Shown here one piece after another: positions 5,493-10,896 of a stretch of 10,896 nt of DNA. The stretch lies in contig JBKPDT010000238.1 of assembly GCA_046728035.1 (NCBI GenBank), forward strand, positions 1 through 10,896. The letters are read 5' to 3'. Under the pieces are notes generated by a model. The model was given only the letters and a program-made list of their open reading frames with translations. It was not told the DNA's origin and did not search any database. This DNA is from DASRWT01 sp046728035. Lineage in GTDB: Bacteria; Methylomirabilota; Methylomirabilia; Rokubacteriales; CSP1-6. Made by a program: the position numbers and the translations under genes. The first letter of the stretch is position 1. Every line of letters starts with the position of its first letter.

Positions 5493-7769
5493 GTGAGCGA
5501 CGCGTCTGCCTCCTCTTCCGCCGGCCCCGCCACGCCTTCCGGCCATCCGCTGGTCGGGACGGTGCGCCGCTTCGTCGAGAACGAGGTCGTCCCCGTCGCC
5601 CTCGCGCTGGAGCATGCCGACGAGTATCCGCACGCCCTCGTGACGCGCATGCGCGAGCTCGGCCTGTTCGGCGCTCTCGTCCCCGCCGAGTACGGCGGGC
5701 TCGGCCTCGGCGTCAGCGTCTACGCCCGCGTGATCGAGGAGCTCTGCCGCGGCTGGATGTCCCTCGCCGGCGTGATCAACAGCCATACCATGGCCGCCCT
5801 CATCGTCCTGCAGCACGGCACCGAGGAGCAGCGCCAGCGACTCCTGCCACGCCTGGCAAGCGGCGCCGCGCGCGCCGGCCTGTGCCTCACCGAGCCCCAC
5901 GCCGGCTCCGACGTGCAGGCGATCCAGACGGTCGCCCGGCGAAGGGGCGATCAGTACCTGATCTCGGGGGCGAAGATGTTCGTCACCAACGGCCGCGAGG
6001 GCAATACCTTCGCCCTGCTCGCCCGCACCGACCCCGCCGCCGATCCACCGCACCGCGGGATGTCCTGCTTCATCGTCGAGAAAGGTGAGCCCGGACTCGA
6101 GGTGGTCAAGTCCATCGCCAAGCTCGGCTACAAGGGCGTCGACACCGCGGAGCTGGTCTTCGACGACTTCCCGGTGCCCGCTGCCAACCTGGTGGGCGGC
6201 GTGGAGGGGCGGGGCTTCCGGCACGTCATGTCGGGCCTCGAGACGGGGCGCATCAATATCGCTGCGCGCGCGGTGGGCGTGGCGCAGGCCGCGCTCGAGG
6301 AGGCGGCGGCCGCTATCCGGCAGGATGCCGCCGAGTCCGCGGTGGCCGCGCTCGCCGGCATCGCCACGCGCGTCGAGGCCTCCCGACTCCTCACCTATTG
6401 GGCGGCGGGCATGAAGGACCGCGCCGAGCGCTGCGACCTCGAGGCGGGCATGGCCAAGCTCTACGCCTCGGAGGGGGCGCAGGAGGCGGCGGTGGAGACC
6501 ATGCGCCTGGCCGGCCGGCGAAGCCAGCTCGACGATTCGGCCATCGAGCGTCTCTACCGCGACACCCCGCTCATGATCATCGGGGAGGGCGCGAACGAGA
6601 TCCAGCGACTTCTCATCGCCCGCCAGTTACTGGCTCGATATGGCGAGCGTTTGGGCGCCCTGAGCGCGCCGGAAGGCTCGGAGGAGCGCCGGCATGTGGT
6701 GCTGGCGGTGCGCCAGTTCGTCCAGAAGGACGTGGTGCCATTCGCCCAGGACGAGGACGCCGCCGGTCGCTTCCCCGCCGACCTCGTCGGACGCATGGCC
6801 GAGCTGGGGATCTGGGGCGCCCTGGTTCCGGCAGAGTATGGCGGCCTAGGCCTCGACCTCGTCACCACCACCATGGTGGTCGAGGAGGTGGCGCGTGGCT
6901 GGGGCATGCTGGGCGCGCTCCTCGCCACTCATCTCGCCGCCGCTCAGGTCATCGCGCTGCACGGGGCGCCGGCGGCGCGCGAGCGGCTGCTGCCCGCGAT
7001 GACCCGCGCGGAGCGCCTGGGTTGCGTGGCGCTCGGCGGCGCCGCGCCAGTCCGTCGCACGGGCGGTGGCTGGGGGCTCGTGGGCGGCTCGCCCCTCACG
7101 GCGGGGGCGGGATCCGCGGCGGTCTTCGTCGTCATCGGCGACCTCGAGGGCCGGCGCTCCGCCTTCCTGGCCGAGGCCGGCACCACCGGGCTCGAGCTGG
7201 GATCCGTCGCCTCCACGCTCGGCTTCCACGGGCTCGGCGTCGCCGACCTCGCTTTCGCCCACCTGCGACTACCCCACGACGCTCGGCTCGGCGCCGACGA
7301 TGCCGCCTCGGCCGACGTTGCCGCCATCGCGGAAAACCTGCTCCATCTCGGTGAGGCGGCGGTAGGGGTGGGACTCGGCAAGGCCGCCTTCGAGGCGGCG
7401 CTCCGCTATGCCCAGCAGCGCACCACCTTCGGCAAGCCCATCGCCCAGCACCAGGCCATCCAGCTGAAGCTGGCCGACATGGCCACGCGCGTGACGGCCT
7501 CGCGGCTCCTCGCGTACCATGCCGCCGAGCGCCTCGCGCTCCGGCCCGGCGACGCCGCCGCCGCGGCCATGGCACGGCTCGACGCCGCCGAGACCGCGTA
7601 TCACGTGTCGCTCGAGTCCATGCGCACCCATGGCGGCTACGGCTACACCAAGGAGTTCCCCGTCGAGCGCTTCTACCGTGACGCGGCGGCGCTGCTCGCC
7701 GGCGACGGCGCGACGGGCCGGCTCCGCCTCGCGGTGGCGCGGGCCGTGCTCGAGGGCCATCCCGCGTGA
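5493..7769 (+). CDS. Tandem fused acyl-CoA dehydrogenase (two ACAD domains in one chain)
   Basis: The 758-residue protein contains two acyl-CoA dehydrogenase units, about 15-384 and 397-755, against the usual single unit of about 380 residues. FAD-dependent ACADs introduce an alpha-beta double bond into acyl-CoA and pass electrons to electron-transfer flavoprotein. Unit 1 keeps the flavin/substrate cleft: CLTEPHAGSD (131-140), KMFVTNG (161-167) and Glu365 in GEGANEIQR at the usual catalytic-base position. It lacks the R-TTFGKPIAQHQ loop, being exactly 10 residues shorter there, and has GRRSQL (341-346) where GGYGYT is expected. Unit 2 keeps RTTFGKPIAQHQ (643-654) and GGYGYTKE (714-721) but has lost TEP-AGSD, is 19 residues shorter across the middle domain and has Asp738 in place of the catalytic Glu. 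The losses are complementary (see findings). It heads the operon; the GTG start follows ACGAGG, and the stop overlaps the next GTG start. Confidence 0.93.
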   Translation: MSDASASSSAGPATPSGHPLVGTVRRFVENEVVPVALALEHADEYPHALVTRMRELGLFGALVPAEYGGLGLGVSVYARVIEELCRGWMSLAGVINSHTMAALIVLQHGTEEQRQRLLPRLASGAARAGLCLTEPHAGSDVQAIQTVARRRGDQYLISGAKMFVTNGREGNTFALLARTDPAADPPHRGMSCFIVEKGEPGLEVVKSIAKLGYKGVDTAELVFDDFPVPAANLVGGVEGRGFRHVMSGLETGRINIAARAVGVAQAALEEAAAAIRQDAAESAVAALAGIATRVEASRLLTYWAAGMKDRAERCDLEAGMAKLYASEGAQEAAVETMRLAGRRSQLDDSAIERLYRDTPLMIIGEGANEIQRLLIARQLLARYGERLGALSAPEGSEERRHVVLAVRQFVQKDVVPFAQDEDAAGRFPADLVGRMAELGIWGALVPAEYGGLGLDLVTTTMVVEEVARGWGMLGALLATHLAAAQVIALHGAPAARERLLPAMTRAERLGCVALGGAAPVRRTGGGWGLVGGSPLTAGAGSAAVFVVIGDLEGRRSAFLAEAGTTGLELGSVASTLGFHGLGVADLAFAHLRLPHDARLGADDAASADVAAIAENLLHLGEAAVGVGLGKAAFEAALRYAQQRTTFGKPIAQHQAIQLKLADMATRVTASRLLAYHAAERLALRPGDAAAAAMARLDAAETAYHVSLESMRTHGGYGYTKEFPVERFYRDAAALLAGDGATGRLRLAVARAVLEGHPA

Positions 7770-8248
7770 GCTACGGGCGCTACTTCGAGGAGTTCCAGAT
7801 CGGGCAGGAGTTCCGCCACTGGCCGGGACGCACCATCACCGAGGCGGACTGCACCTGGTTCGCCCTCCTCACCATGAACCAGCATCCGCTCCACTCCGAC
7901 GCGCACTACGCCGAGACCTTCACGCCGCACAAGCAGCGGGTGGTGCTCGGCCCGCTCGTCTACAGCGTGGTGATCGGCATGACGGTGGCCGACATCTCCG
8001 GACGCGCCATCGCCAACCTCCAGGTGGACGCCCTGAAGCACGAGAAGCCCACCTTCATCGGCGACACCCTCTACGCGCGCTCCCGCGTGCTCGACCTGCG
8101 GGAGTCCCGGCAGGGCGACCGTGGCATCGTGACGGTGGAGACGCGAGCGACAAATCAACGTGGCGATCAGGTCTGCTCCTATACTCGCAAGGTTCTCGTG
8201 CCGAAGAAGAACCACCCCATGCTCGGCGAGGGCCGGCTCCCCTACTGA
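7766..8248 (+). CDS. MaoC-family enoyl-CoA hydratase/dehydratase
   Basis: This 160-residue single hot-dog-fold protein opens with FEEFQIGQEFRHWPGRTITEADCTWFALLTMNQHPLHSD, the MaoC/R-hydratase signature region. It should add water across, or remove it from, a CoA-bound acyl chain. In classic R-hydratases the motif reads GD-x-NPLH; here it reads MNQHPLH (37-43), so Asn38 and His40 stand in the Asp and Asn positions while His43 is kept. The LTMN version occurs, as I recall, in MaoC proteins of the mesaconyl-CoA/methylmalyl-CoA hydratase type, which suggests a branched dicarboxylic or short substituted substrate; this is a weak inference. Start GTG (7766) overlaps the acyl-CoA dehydrogenase stop as GTGA, so translation is probably coupled. 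It would act directly on the enoyl-CoA made by the dehydrogenase. Confidence 0.88.
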   Translation: MSYGRYFEEFQIGQEFRHWPGRTITEADCTWFALLTMNQHPLHSDAHYAETFTPHKQRVVLGPLVYSVVIGMTVADISGRAIANLQVDALKHEKPTFIGDTLYARSRVLDLRESRQGDRGIVTVETRATNQRGDQVCSYTRKVLVPKKNHPMLGEGRLPY

Positions 8249-8249
8249 C

Positions 8250-9449
8250 ATGACCGCGCGCGCGCCGCTCGAGGGAGTACGGATCCTCGCCATCTCGCAG
8301 TTCGGCGCGGGGCCCTTCGGCACCCAGGTGCTGGCCGACCTCGGCGCCGAGGTGATCAAGATCGAGGATCCCGGCGTGGGCGGCGACGTCTCGCGCTATG
8401 TCCCGCCGTTCGCGGGCGAGGCGGACTCGCCGTACTTCCAGTCCTTCAACCGGGGCAAGCGTTCGCTGACGCTCAACCTCCGCCATCCCGATGGGCAGGC
8501 CGTGCTGCACGACCTCGTCCGCGTCTCCGACGCCGTCTTCAACAACGCGCGCGGCGATCTGCCGGGGAAGCTCGGCCTCACCTACGAGGCCTTGAAGGGC
8601 GTCAACCCGAAGGTGGTGTGCTGCTCCCTCACGGGTTTCGGCACCACCGGCCCCCGCGCCGCCGAACCTGCCTACGACTACCTCATCCAGGGCTATGCGG
8701 GATACATGTCCGTCACCGGCGAGCCCGACGGCCCGCCCGGCAAGTGTGGCGTCTCCGTGATCGACTTCGCGGGTGGGTACGCCGCAATGATCGGCCTCAT
8801 GGTGGGCCTCTTCGACGCTCAGCGCACCGGCGTGGGCCGCGACGTGGACATCTCGCTCCTCGACACCGCGGTGAGCATGCTCTCGTACTTCGCGATCTGG
8901 ACGCTCAACCGGGACTGGGCTCCGGAGCGGACCCGCGACTCCGCGCACCAGGTCCTCGTCCCCGCCCAGAACTTCCCCACCAAGGACGGCTGGATCGTCG
9001 TCTTCTGCAACAAGGACAAGTTCTGGCAGGAGCTGGTGGAGGCCCTGGACGCGACCGAGCTCGCGCGCGACCCGCGCTTCCGCACCTTCCCCGACCGCCA
9101 CGCCAACCGCGAGGCCTTGCTGCCGCTCCTGAAGGCGCGCTTTCAGGCCCGCACCACCGGCGACTGGCTCGATCGGCTCCGCGGGCGGGTACCCTGCGCG
9201 CCCGTCAATGACGTGCGCCAGGCCCTCGCCGACGAGCAGGTGCAGGCGCGCGACATGATCGTCGAGGTCGAGCATCCCGAGTTCGGGACGCTCAGGGAGG
9301 TCCGGAGCCCCATCCGCACTGAGGGCGAGGTGCGCGCGCCCCGCCGCGCGCCACGGCTCGGCGAGGACACCGAGGACATCCTGGGCGAGATCCTGGGCTA
9401 CAGCGCCACCACCATCGCGGGCCTGCGCGAGCGGGGGGTGATCGGGTGA
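8250..9449 (+). CDS. Class III CoA-transferase (CaiB/BaiF family)
   Basis: This 399-residue protein is full length for the family III CoA-transferases (formyl-CoA, carnitine, succinyl-CoA:benzylsuccinate or mesaconyl-type). Signatures: the N-terminal LEGVRILAISQFGAGPFGTQVLADLGAEVIKIE, the middle SFNRGKRSLTLNLR, CCSLTGFGTTGP, VTGEPDGPPGK, and the catalytic aspartate Asp172 in SVIDFAGGYAAMIGL, which carries the CoA thioester/anhydride intermediate. GRDVDISLLDTAVSML (197-211) follows. The C-terminal part with RFRTFPDRHANREALLPLL and VPCAPVNDV closes the fold. The acid substrate cannot be read from sequence. The ATG at 8250 lies one base past the MaoC stop (8246-8248) and begins exactly at the family N-terminus; a longer in-frame start inside the MaoC gene gives 30 non-conserved residues. 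In the operon it likely activates the acid that the dehydrogenase and hydratase then process. Confidence 0.92.
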   Translation: MTARAPLEGVRILAISQFGAGPFGTQVLADLGAEVIKIEDPGVGGDVSRYVPPFAGEADSPYFQSFNRGKRSLTLNLRHPDGQAVLHDLVRVSDAVFNNARGDLPGKLGLTYEALKGVNPKVVCCSLTGFGTTGPRAAEPAYDYLIQGYAGYMSVTGEPDGPPGKCGVSVIDFAGGYAAMIGLMVGLFDAQRTGVGRDVDISLLDTAVSMLSYFAIWTLNRDWAPERTRDSAHQVLVPAQNFPTKDGWIVVFCNKDKFWQELVEALDATELARDPRFRTFPDRHANREALLPLLKARFQARTTGDWLDRLRGRVPCAPVNDVRQALADEQVQARDMIVEVEHPEFGTLREVRSPIRTEGEVRAPRRAPRLGEDTEDILGEILGYSATTIAGLRERGVIG

Positions 9450-9736
9450 GCCGGCCCCTCGAGGTTCCCGACACCGAGGAAGTCGAGCAGACCGAGACCG
9501 CGGCCGCGCCGCCCTGGATGACCATCCTCCACAACTGCGACTGCCACACCTTCGAGCAGGTGGTCCAGCAGCTCATGAAGGCGATCGGCTGCTCGGAGGA
9601 CCGCGGCTGGGAGCTCGCCTGGGAGGTCCACAATACCGGCAAGGCCGTCGTGAAGGTGGGGCCGGAAGCCGAGTGCGTCCGCGTCGGCAACGTGCTGGCC
9701 GCGATCGGGCTCATCGTCACCGTCGTCCAGTCGTAA
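9446..9736 (+). CDS. ClpS-like adaptor-fold protein with altered N-degron pocket
   Basis: The 96-residue protein has an acidic, probably disordered N-terminus (1-21) followed by a ClpS-like core: PPWMTILHNCDCHTFEQVV, then QQLMKAIGCSEDRGWELAWEVHNTGKAVV. ClpS binds N-terminal degrons and hands them to ClpAP/ClpCP. By comparison with E. coli ClpS (Asn34, Asp35, Met40, His66), this protein has Asn30, Cys31, Phe36 and His62: the Asp that helps hold the substrate amino group is Cys, and the gatekeeper Met is Phe. The C-terminal helix region is about four residues shorter than in E. coli. Four cysteines (31, 33, 49, 77) are unusual for the family. GTG at 9446 overlaps the CoA-transferase stop as GTGA, so it belongs to this operon and is not next to clpA or clpC here. 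It may be a divergent adaptor or a repurposed fold. Confidence 0.72.
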   Translation: MSRPLEVPDTEEVEQTETAAAPPWMTILHNCDCHTFEQVVQQLMKAIGCSEDRGWELAWEVHNTGKAVVKVGPEAECVRVGNVLAAIGLIVTVVQS

Positions 9737-9893
9737 GTTCTCGCCGCCCGAGCGACCGCGCAGTCTCTTCGCGGGAAACCATCTCTCCAAAATATCGAGG
9801 GCCTTCCCCTTTTCGGGTGGCGTCTGTCCACTGCTCGCTCTGGCGGTGACACCACTTATCTACTGAAATCTAGCTACTTACGGGCGCCAGTGT

Positions 9894-9910
9894 CAATGGC
9901 ACTGCCATTG
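9894..9910. promoter_or_regulatory. Perfect 17-base palindrome, candidate operator
   Basis: CAATGGCA, one base, then TGCCATTG: 8-base perfect inverted arms around a single C. It lies 45 bases before the ATG of the 63-residue membrane protein, in the less GC-rich leader. The shape fits the binding site of a dimeric regulator; as RNA it could fold as a 7-bp stem with an ACT loop. No T-run follows, so a terminator is unlikely. Confidence 0.45.
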
Positions 9911-9941
9911 CTCTAACAGAAAGTGGCCGAGAGATGGCCCT

Positions 9942-9946
9942 AGGAG
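9942..9946 (+). promoter_or_regulatory. Ribosome binding site of the small membrane protein
   Basis: AGGAG lies 9 bases before the ATG at 9956. It is a good Shine-Dalgarno and the main support that this short frame is translated. Confidence 0.6.
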
Positions 9947-9955
9947 CCCAGACAA

Positions 9956-10147
9956 ATGAGCCGACTGATGGATCTGATCCGTGAAGCCTGGCAGGACAAT
10001 CACAAGGGCGGGATCGTTCGCCCCTGGTATCGCCGGCCGAACATGTGGATGGTTGCTGCGGCTGTGGTGCTGCCGTTCGGCTGGCTGCTTCCCGTGGCCC
10101 GCGTGGCCTACGTCGAGGCGCGCCACCGCAGAGCCCGCCGCGTCTAG
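9956..10147 (+). CDS. Small single-span membrane protein, unknown function
   Basis: This 63-residue protein starts with an amphipathic, charged segment (MSRLMDLIREAWQDNHKGG), then has one hydrophobic span at about 30-50 (MWMVAAAVVLPFGWLLPVA), and ends in a strongly basic tail (EARHRRARRV). The basic C-terminus suggests that end faces the cytoplasm. I do not recognise a family. Support for it being real: a good AGGAG ribosome binding site, a leader of different composition just upstream, and a possible operator palindrome. It is followed after 29 bases by the YdjM-like membrane protein, so the two may share a transcript. Another frame is open over part of it (from 9981), but it has no ribosome binding site and gives an unlikely protein. 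Confidence 0.6.
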   Translation: MSRLMDLIREAWQDNHKGGIVRPWYRRPNMWMVAAAVVLPFGWLLPVARVAYVEARHRRARRV

Positions 10148-10164
10148 TCCGCTCCCCCAGACCA

Positions 10165-10171
10165 GGTGAGG
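10165..10171 (+). promoter_or_regulatory. Ribosome binding site for the YdjM-like protein
   Basis: GGTGAGG ends 5 bases before the GTG at 10177, supporting that start over the in-frame ATG at 10045 inside the previous gene. Confidence 0.45.
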
Positions 10172-10176
10172 GCGGC

Positions 10177-10761
10177 GTGAGCCCGGGAGGTCACCTTGTC
10201 ACGACCGCCATCGCGTGCGCGGCCGTTCAGGTGGGCACCGGCTGCGCCGCCCTCACCGCAGGGGTCGCCGCCGGCGGCTTCCTGATCGACCTCGATCACG
10301 CGCTCGACTACGTCGCCTTCGAGCGGCAGCGCGACCTCCGACCCGCCGCCTTCCTCCGCTACTACCTCGCTGGACGCCCTCGCAGCGTGGTGCTGCTCCT
10401 GCACTCCTACGAGGTGCTGGCCCTCTTCGCCCTGGCGGCGTGGGTGACGCACATCGAGTGGCTGTGGGGCTACGTGCTGGGGGCGGCGGCGCTGCACCTG
10501 CCGCTGGACATCGTCTTCAACGGGAAGGTGGCTGGTCGCAACCTCGTGCCGTTTTACAGCCTGGCCTATCGCGCTCGCGCCGGGTTCCGCACCGGGCGCC
10601 TGCTCGACATGCGCCGGCTGGCGCCGCCGCCCGCGCGCTTCTGGTCCGCCTTCTTCGTGGGCGCGGTGGCGAAGGCCCGCCGGGACACCTCTATCGAATC
10701 GCTCGCCTCGCCTCCGGCTGCGGCTCGCCCCCCTCGCTCCGCTCGGGACCCCTTTATCTGA
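10177..10761 (+). CDS. YdjM-like integral membrane protein with metal-binding motifs (putative metal-dependent hydrolase family)
   Basis: The 194-residue protein shows the layout of the YdjM/metal-dependent membrane hydrolase family: an early Gly-Gly-His (His6) in PGGHLVTTA, a small-residue-rich helix ending in GGFLIDLDHALDY (Asp38, Asp40, His41), LLLHSYEVLALFALAAWV (His76) and LHLPLDIVFNG (His107, Asp111). In YdjM relatives the matching motifs read LPDIDH, THS and HLLLD. The biochemical role of the family is not settled; the His/Asp set inside membrane helices suggests a metal site. About three hydrophobic segments are seen (10-37, 70-90, 94-110). Start GTG at 10177 follows GGTGAGG; the frame is open further upstream but overlaps the small membrane gene. 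From about residue 173 the protein is encoded by a tandem DNA repeat, so its last 20 or so residues, Pro/Ala/Arg-rich, look like an acquired tail. Confidence 0.65.
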   Translation: MSPGGHLVTTAIACAAVQVGTGCAALTAGVAAGGFLIDLDHALDYVAFERQRDLRPAAFLRYYLAGRPRSVVLLLHSYEVLALFALAAWVTHIEWLWGYVLGAAALHLPLDIVFNGKVAGRNLVPFYSLAYRARAGFRTGRLLDMRRLAPPPARFWSAFFVGAVAKARRDTSIESLASPPAAARPPRSARDPFI

Positions 10762-10854
10762 TTGCTCGCCTCGCCTCCGGCTGCGGCTCGCCTCCCTCGC
10801 TCTGCTCGGCCCCCTTTATCTGATTGCTCGCCTCGCCTCCGGCTGCGGCTCGCC
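10692..10854. repeat. Tandem direct repeat, 62-63 bp unit, about 2.6 copies
   Basis: Copy 1 is 10692-10754 (63 bp), copy 2 is 10755-10816 (62 bp) and copy 3 is a partial 10817-10854. A 29-base core is identical in all three (10701-10729, 10764-10792, 10826-10854), including GCCTCCGGCTGCGGCTCG. The remainder of copies 1 and 2 differs by a few substitutions and one 1-base indel. Copies 2 and 3 carry TCTGATTG where copy 1 has TCGAATCG, so copy 1 lacks the TGA and lets the upstream gene read through to the TGA at the start of copy 2. It sits between convergent genes, as intergenic REP-like repeats often do. Confidence 0.85.
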
Positions 10855-10896
10855 CTACATCACCGGGCCGATGATCCAGGGGGCGAACTCTTCCTC
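10855..10896 (-). CDS. C-terminal end of a - strand gene running past the window edge
   Basis: Read on the - strand from the window edge, the sequence gives EEEFAPWIIGPVM and then TAG (complement of 10855-10857). The codons are the preferred ones for this genome (GCC, CCC, ATC, GGC, CCG, GTG). The stop sits exactly where the tandem repeat ends, as expected if the repeat was inserted between two convergent genes. Only 13 codons are visible, so no family can be named. Confidence 0.5.
   Translation of the reverse strand, partial: EEEFAPWIIGPVM

Larger units (their letters stand above)
9737..9955 (+). other. Intergenic leader, less GC-rich, with palindromes
   Basis: This 219-base gap is visibly less GC-rich than the surrounding genes. 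I see no convincing gene in it. CCGCG (9756-9760) and CGCGG (9770-9774) could form a weak hairpin after the ClpS-like gene, without a T-run. A short palindrome GGTGACACC (9845-9853) overlaps a TTGACA-like GTGACA, but no good -10 lies at the right distance. A small GGCC-loop-GGCC hairpin (9925-9939) precedes the ribosome binding site of the next gene. No tRNA or riboswitch shape is recognised. Confidence 0.5.

Noticed and set aside
8160..8249. Upstream start for the CoA-transferase inside the MaoC gene
   Set aside because: The extra 30 residues are the MaoC sequence in another frame; the family N-terminus begins just after the ATG at 8250.
8055..9275. 406-codon open frame on the - strand
   Set aside because: It is antisense to the CoA-transferase and MaoC genes, an artefact of codon bias at high GC, with no recognisable motifs.
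10045..10176. ATG at 10045 as the start of the YdjM-like protein
   Set aside because: It would overlap most of the small membrane gene and add a Cys/Gly/Arg/Pro-rich stretch unlike the family. GTG at 10177 has a suitable ribosome binding site and keeps the family GGH motif near the N-terminus.
10215..10823. 202-codon + strand frame ending in a repeated peptide
   Set aside because: It is an alternative frame of the YdjM-like gene that stays open because the first repeat unit is 63 bp. Its upstream part is Arg/Gly/Ala-rich shadow sequence.
10692..10854. CRISPR array
   Set aside because: The copies are adjacent 62-63 bp direct repeats with no unique spacers and no cas genes; this is a tandem or REP-like repeat.

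Overview
This is a compact, very GC-rich bacterial segment. It has short intergenic gaps, GTG starts and 4-base start/stop overlaps. The style suggests a high-GC soil bacterium such as Methylomirabilota/Rokubacteria or a deltaproteobacterial relative, but no marker gene is present, so the taxonomy is only an impression. I see no rRNA, tRNA, CRISPR array or transposase.

Region 1 (1-3025, + strand) is a co-directional run. It holds the C-terminal part of an alpha-E (DUF403) protein cut by the window edge, a transglutaminase-like cysteine protease-fold enzyme with a hexaglutamine tail, and an M20-family Zn-dependent amidohydrolase of the N-carbamoyl-amino-acid/allantoate amidohydrolase type. Alpha-E and transglutaminase genes usually accompany a circularly permuted ATP-grasp gene in predicted peptide-ligation/modification operons. 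That gene would lie just upstream of the window.

Region 2 (3038-5418, - strand) converges on region 1 across a 12-base gap that carries a hairpin. It encodes two translationally coupled phosphodiester/phosphomonoester hydrolases: a type I phosphodiesterase/nucleotide pyrophosphatase (alkaline phosphatase superfamily) and an endonuclease/exonuclease/phosphatase (EEP) enzyme resembling YbhP.

Region 3 (5493-9736, + strand) diverges from region 2 across a 74-base promoter gap. It is a tight four-gene operon: a tandem fusion of two acyl-CoA dehydrogenase domains, a MaoC-type enoyl-CoA hydratase, a class III (CaiB/BaiF) CoA-transferase and a ClpS-like adaptor-fold protein. The first three make a coherent activation-dehydrogenation-hydration route for an unidentified organic acid. 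The standout is the dehydrogenase. Its two halves have lost opposite parts of the conserved machinery, as expected if the fusion is a built-in heterodimer with one working active site. The ClpS-like protein has a changed N-degron pocket.

Region 4 (9737-10896) begins with a less GC-rich leader containing a perfect 17-base palindrome. It continues with a 63-residue single-span membrane protein, a YdjM-like membrane protein with metal-binding His/Asp motifs, a 62-63 bp tandem repeat that has become the C-terminus of that protein, and the last 13 codons of a convergent - strand gene at the window edge.
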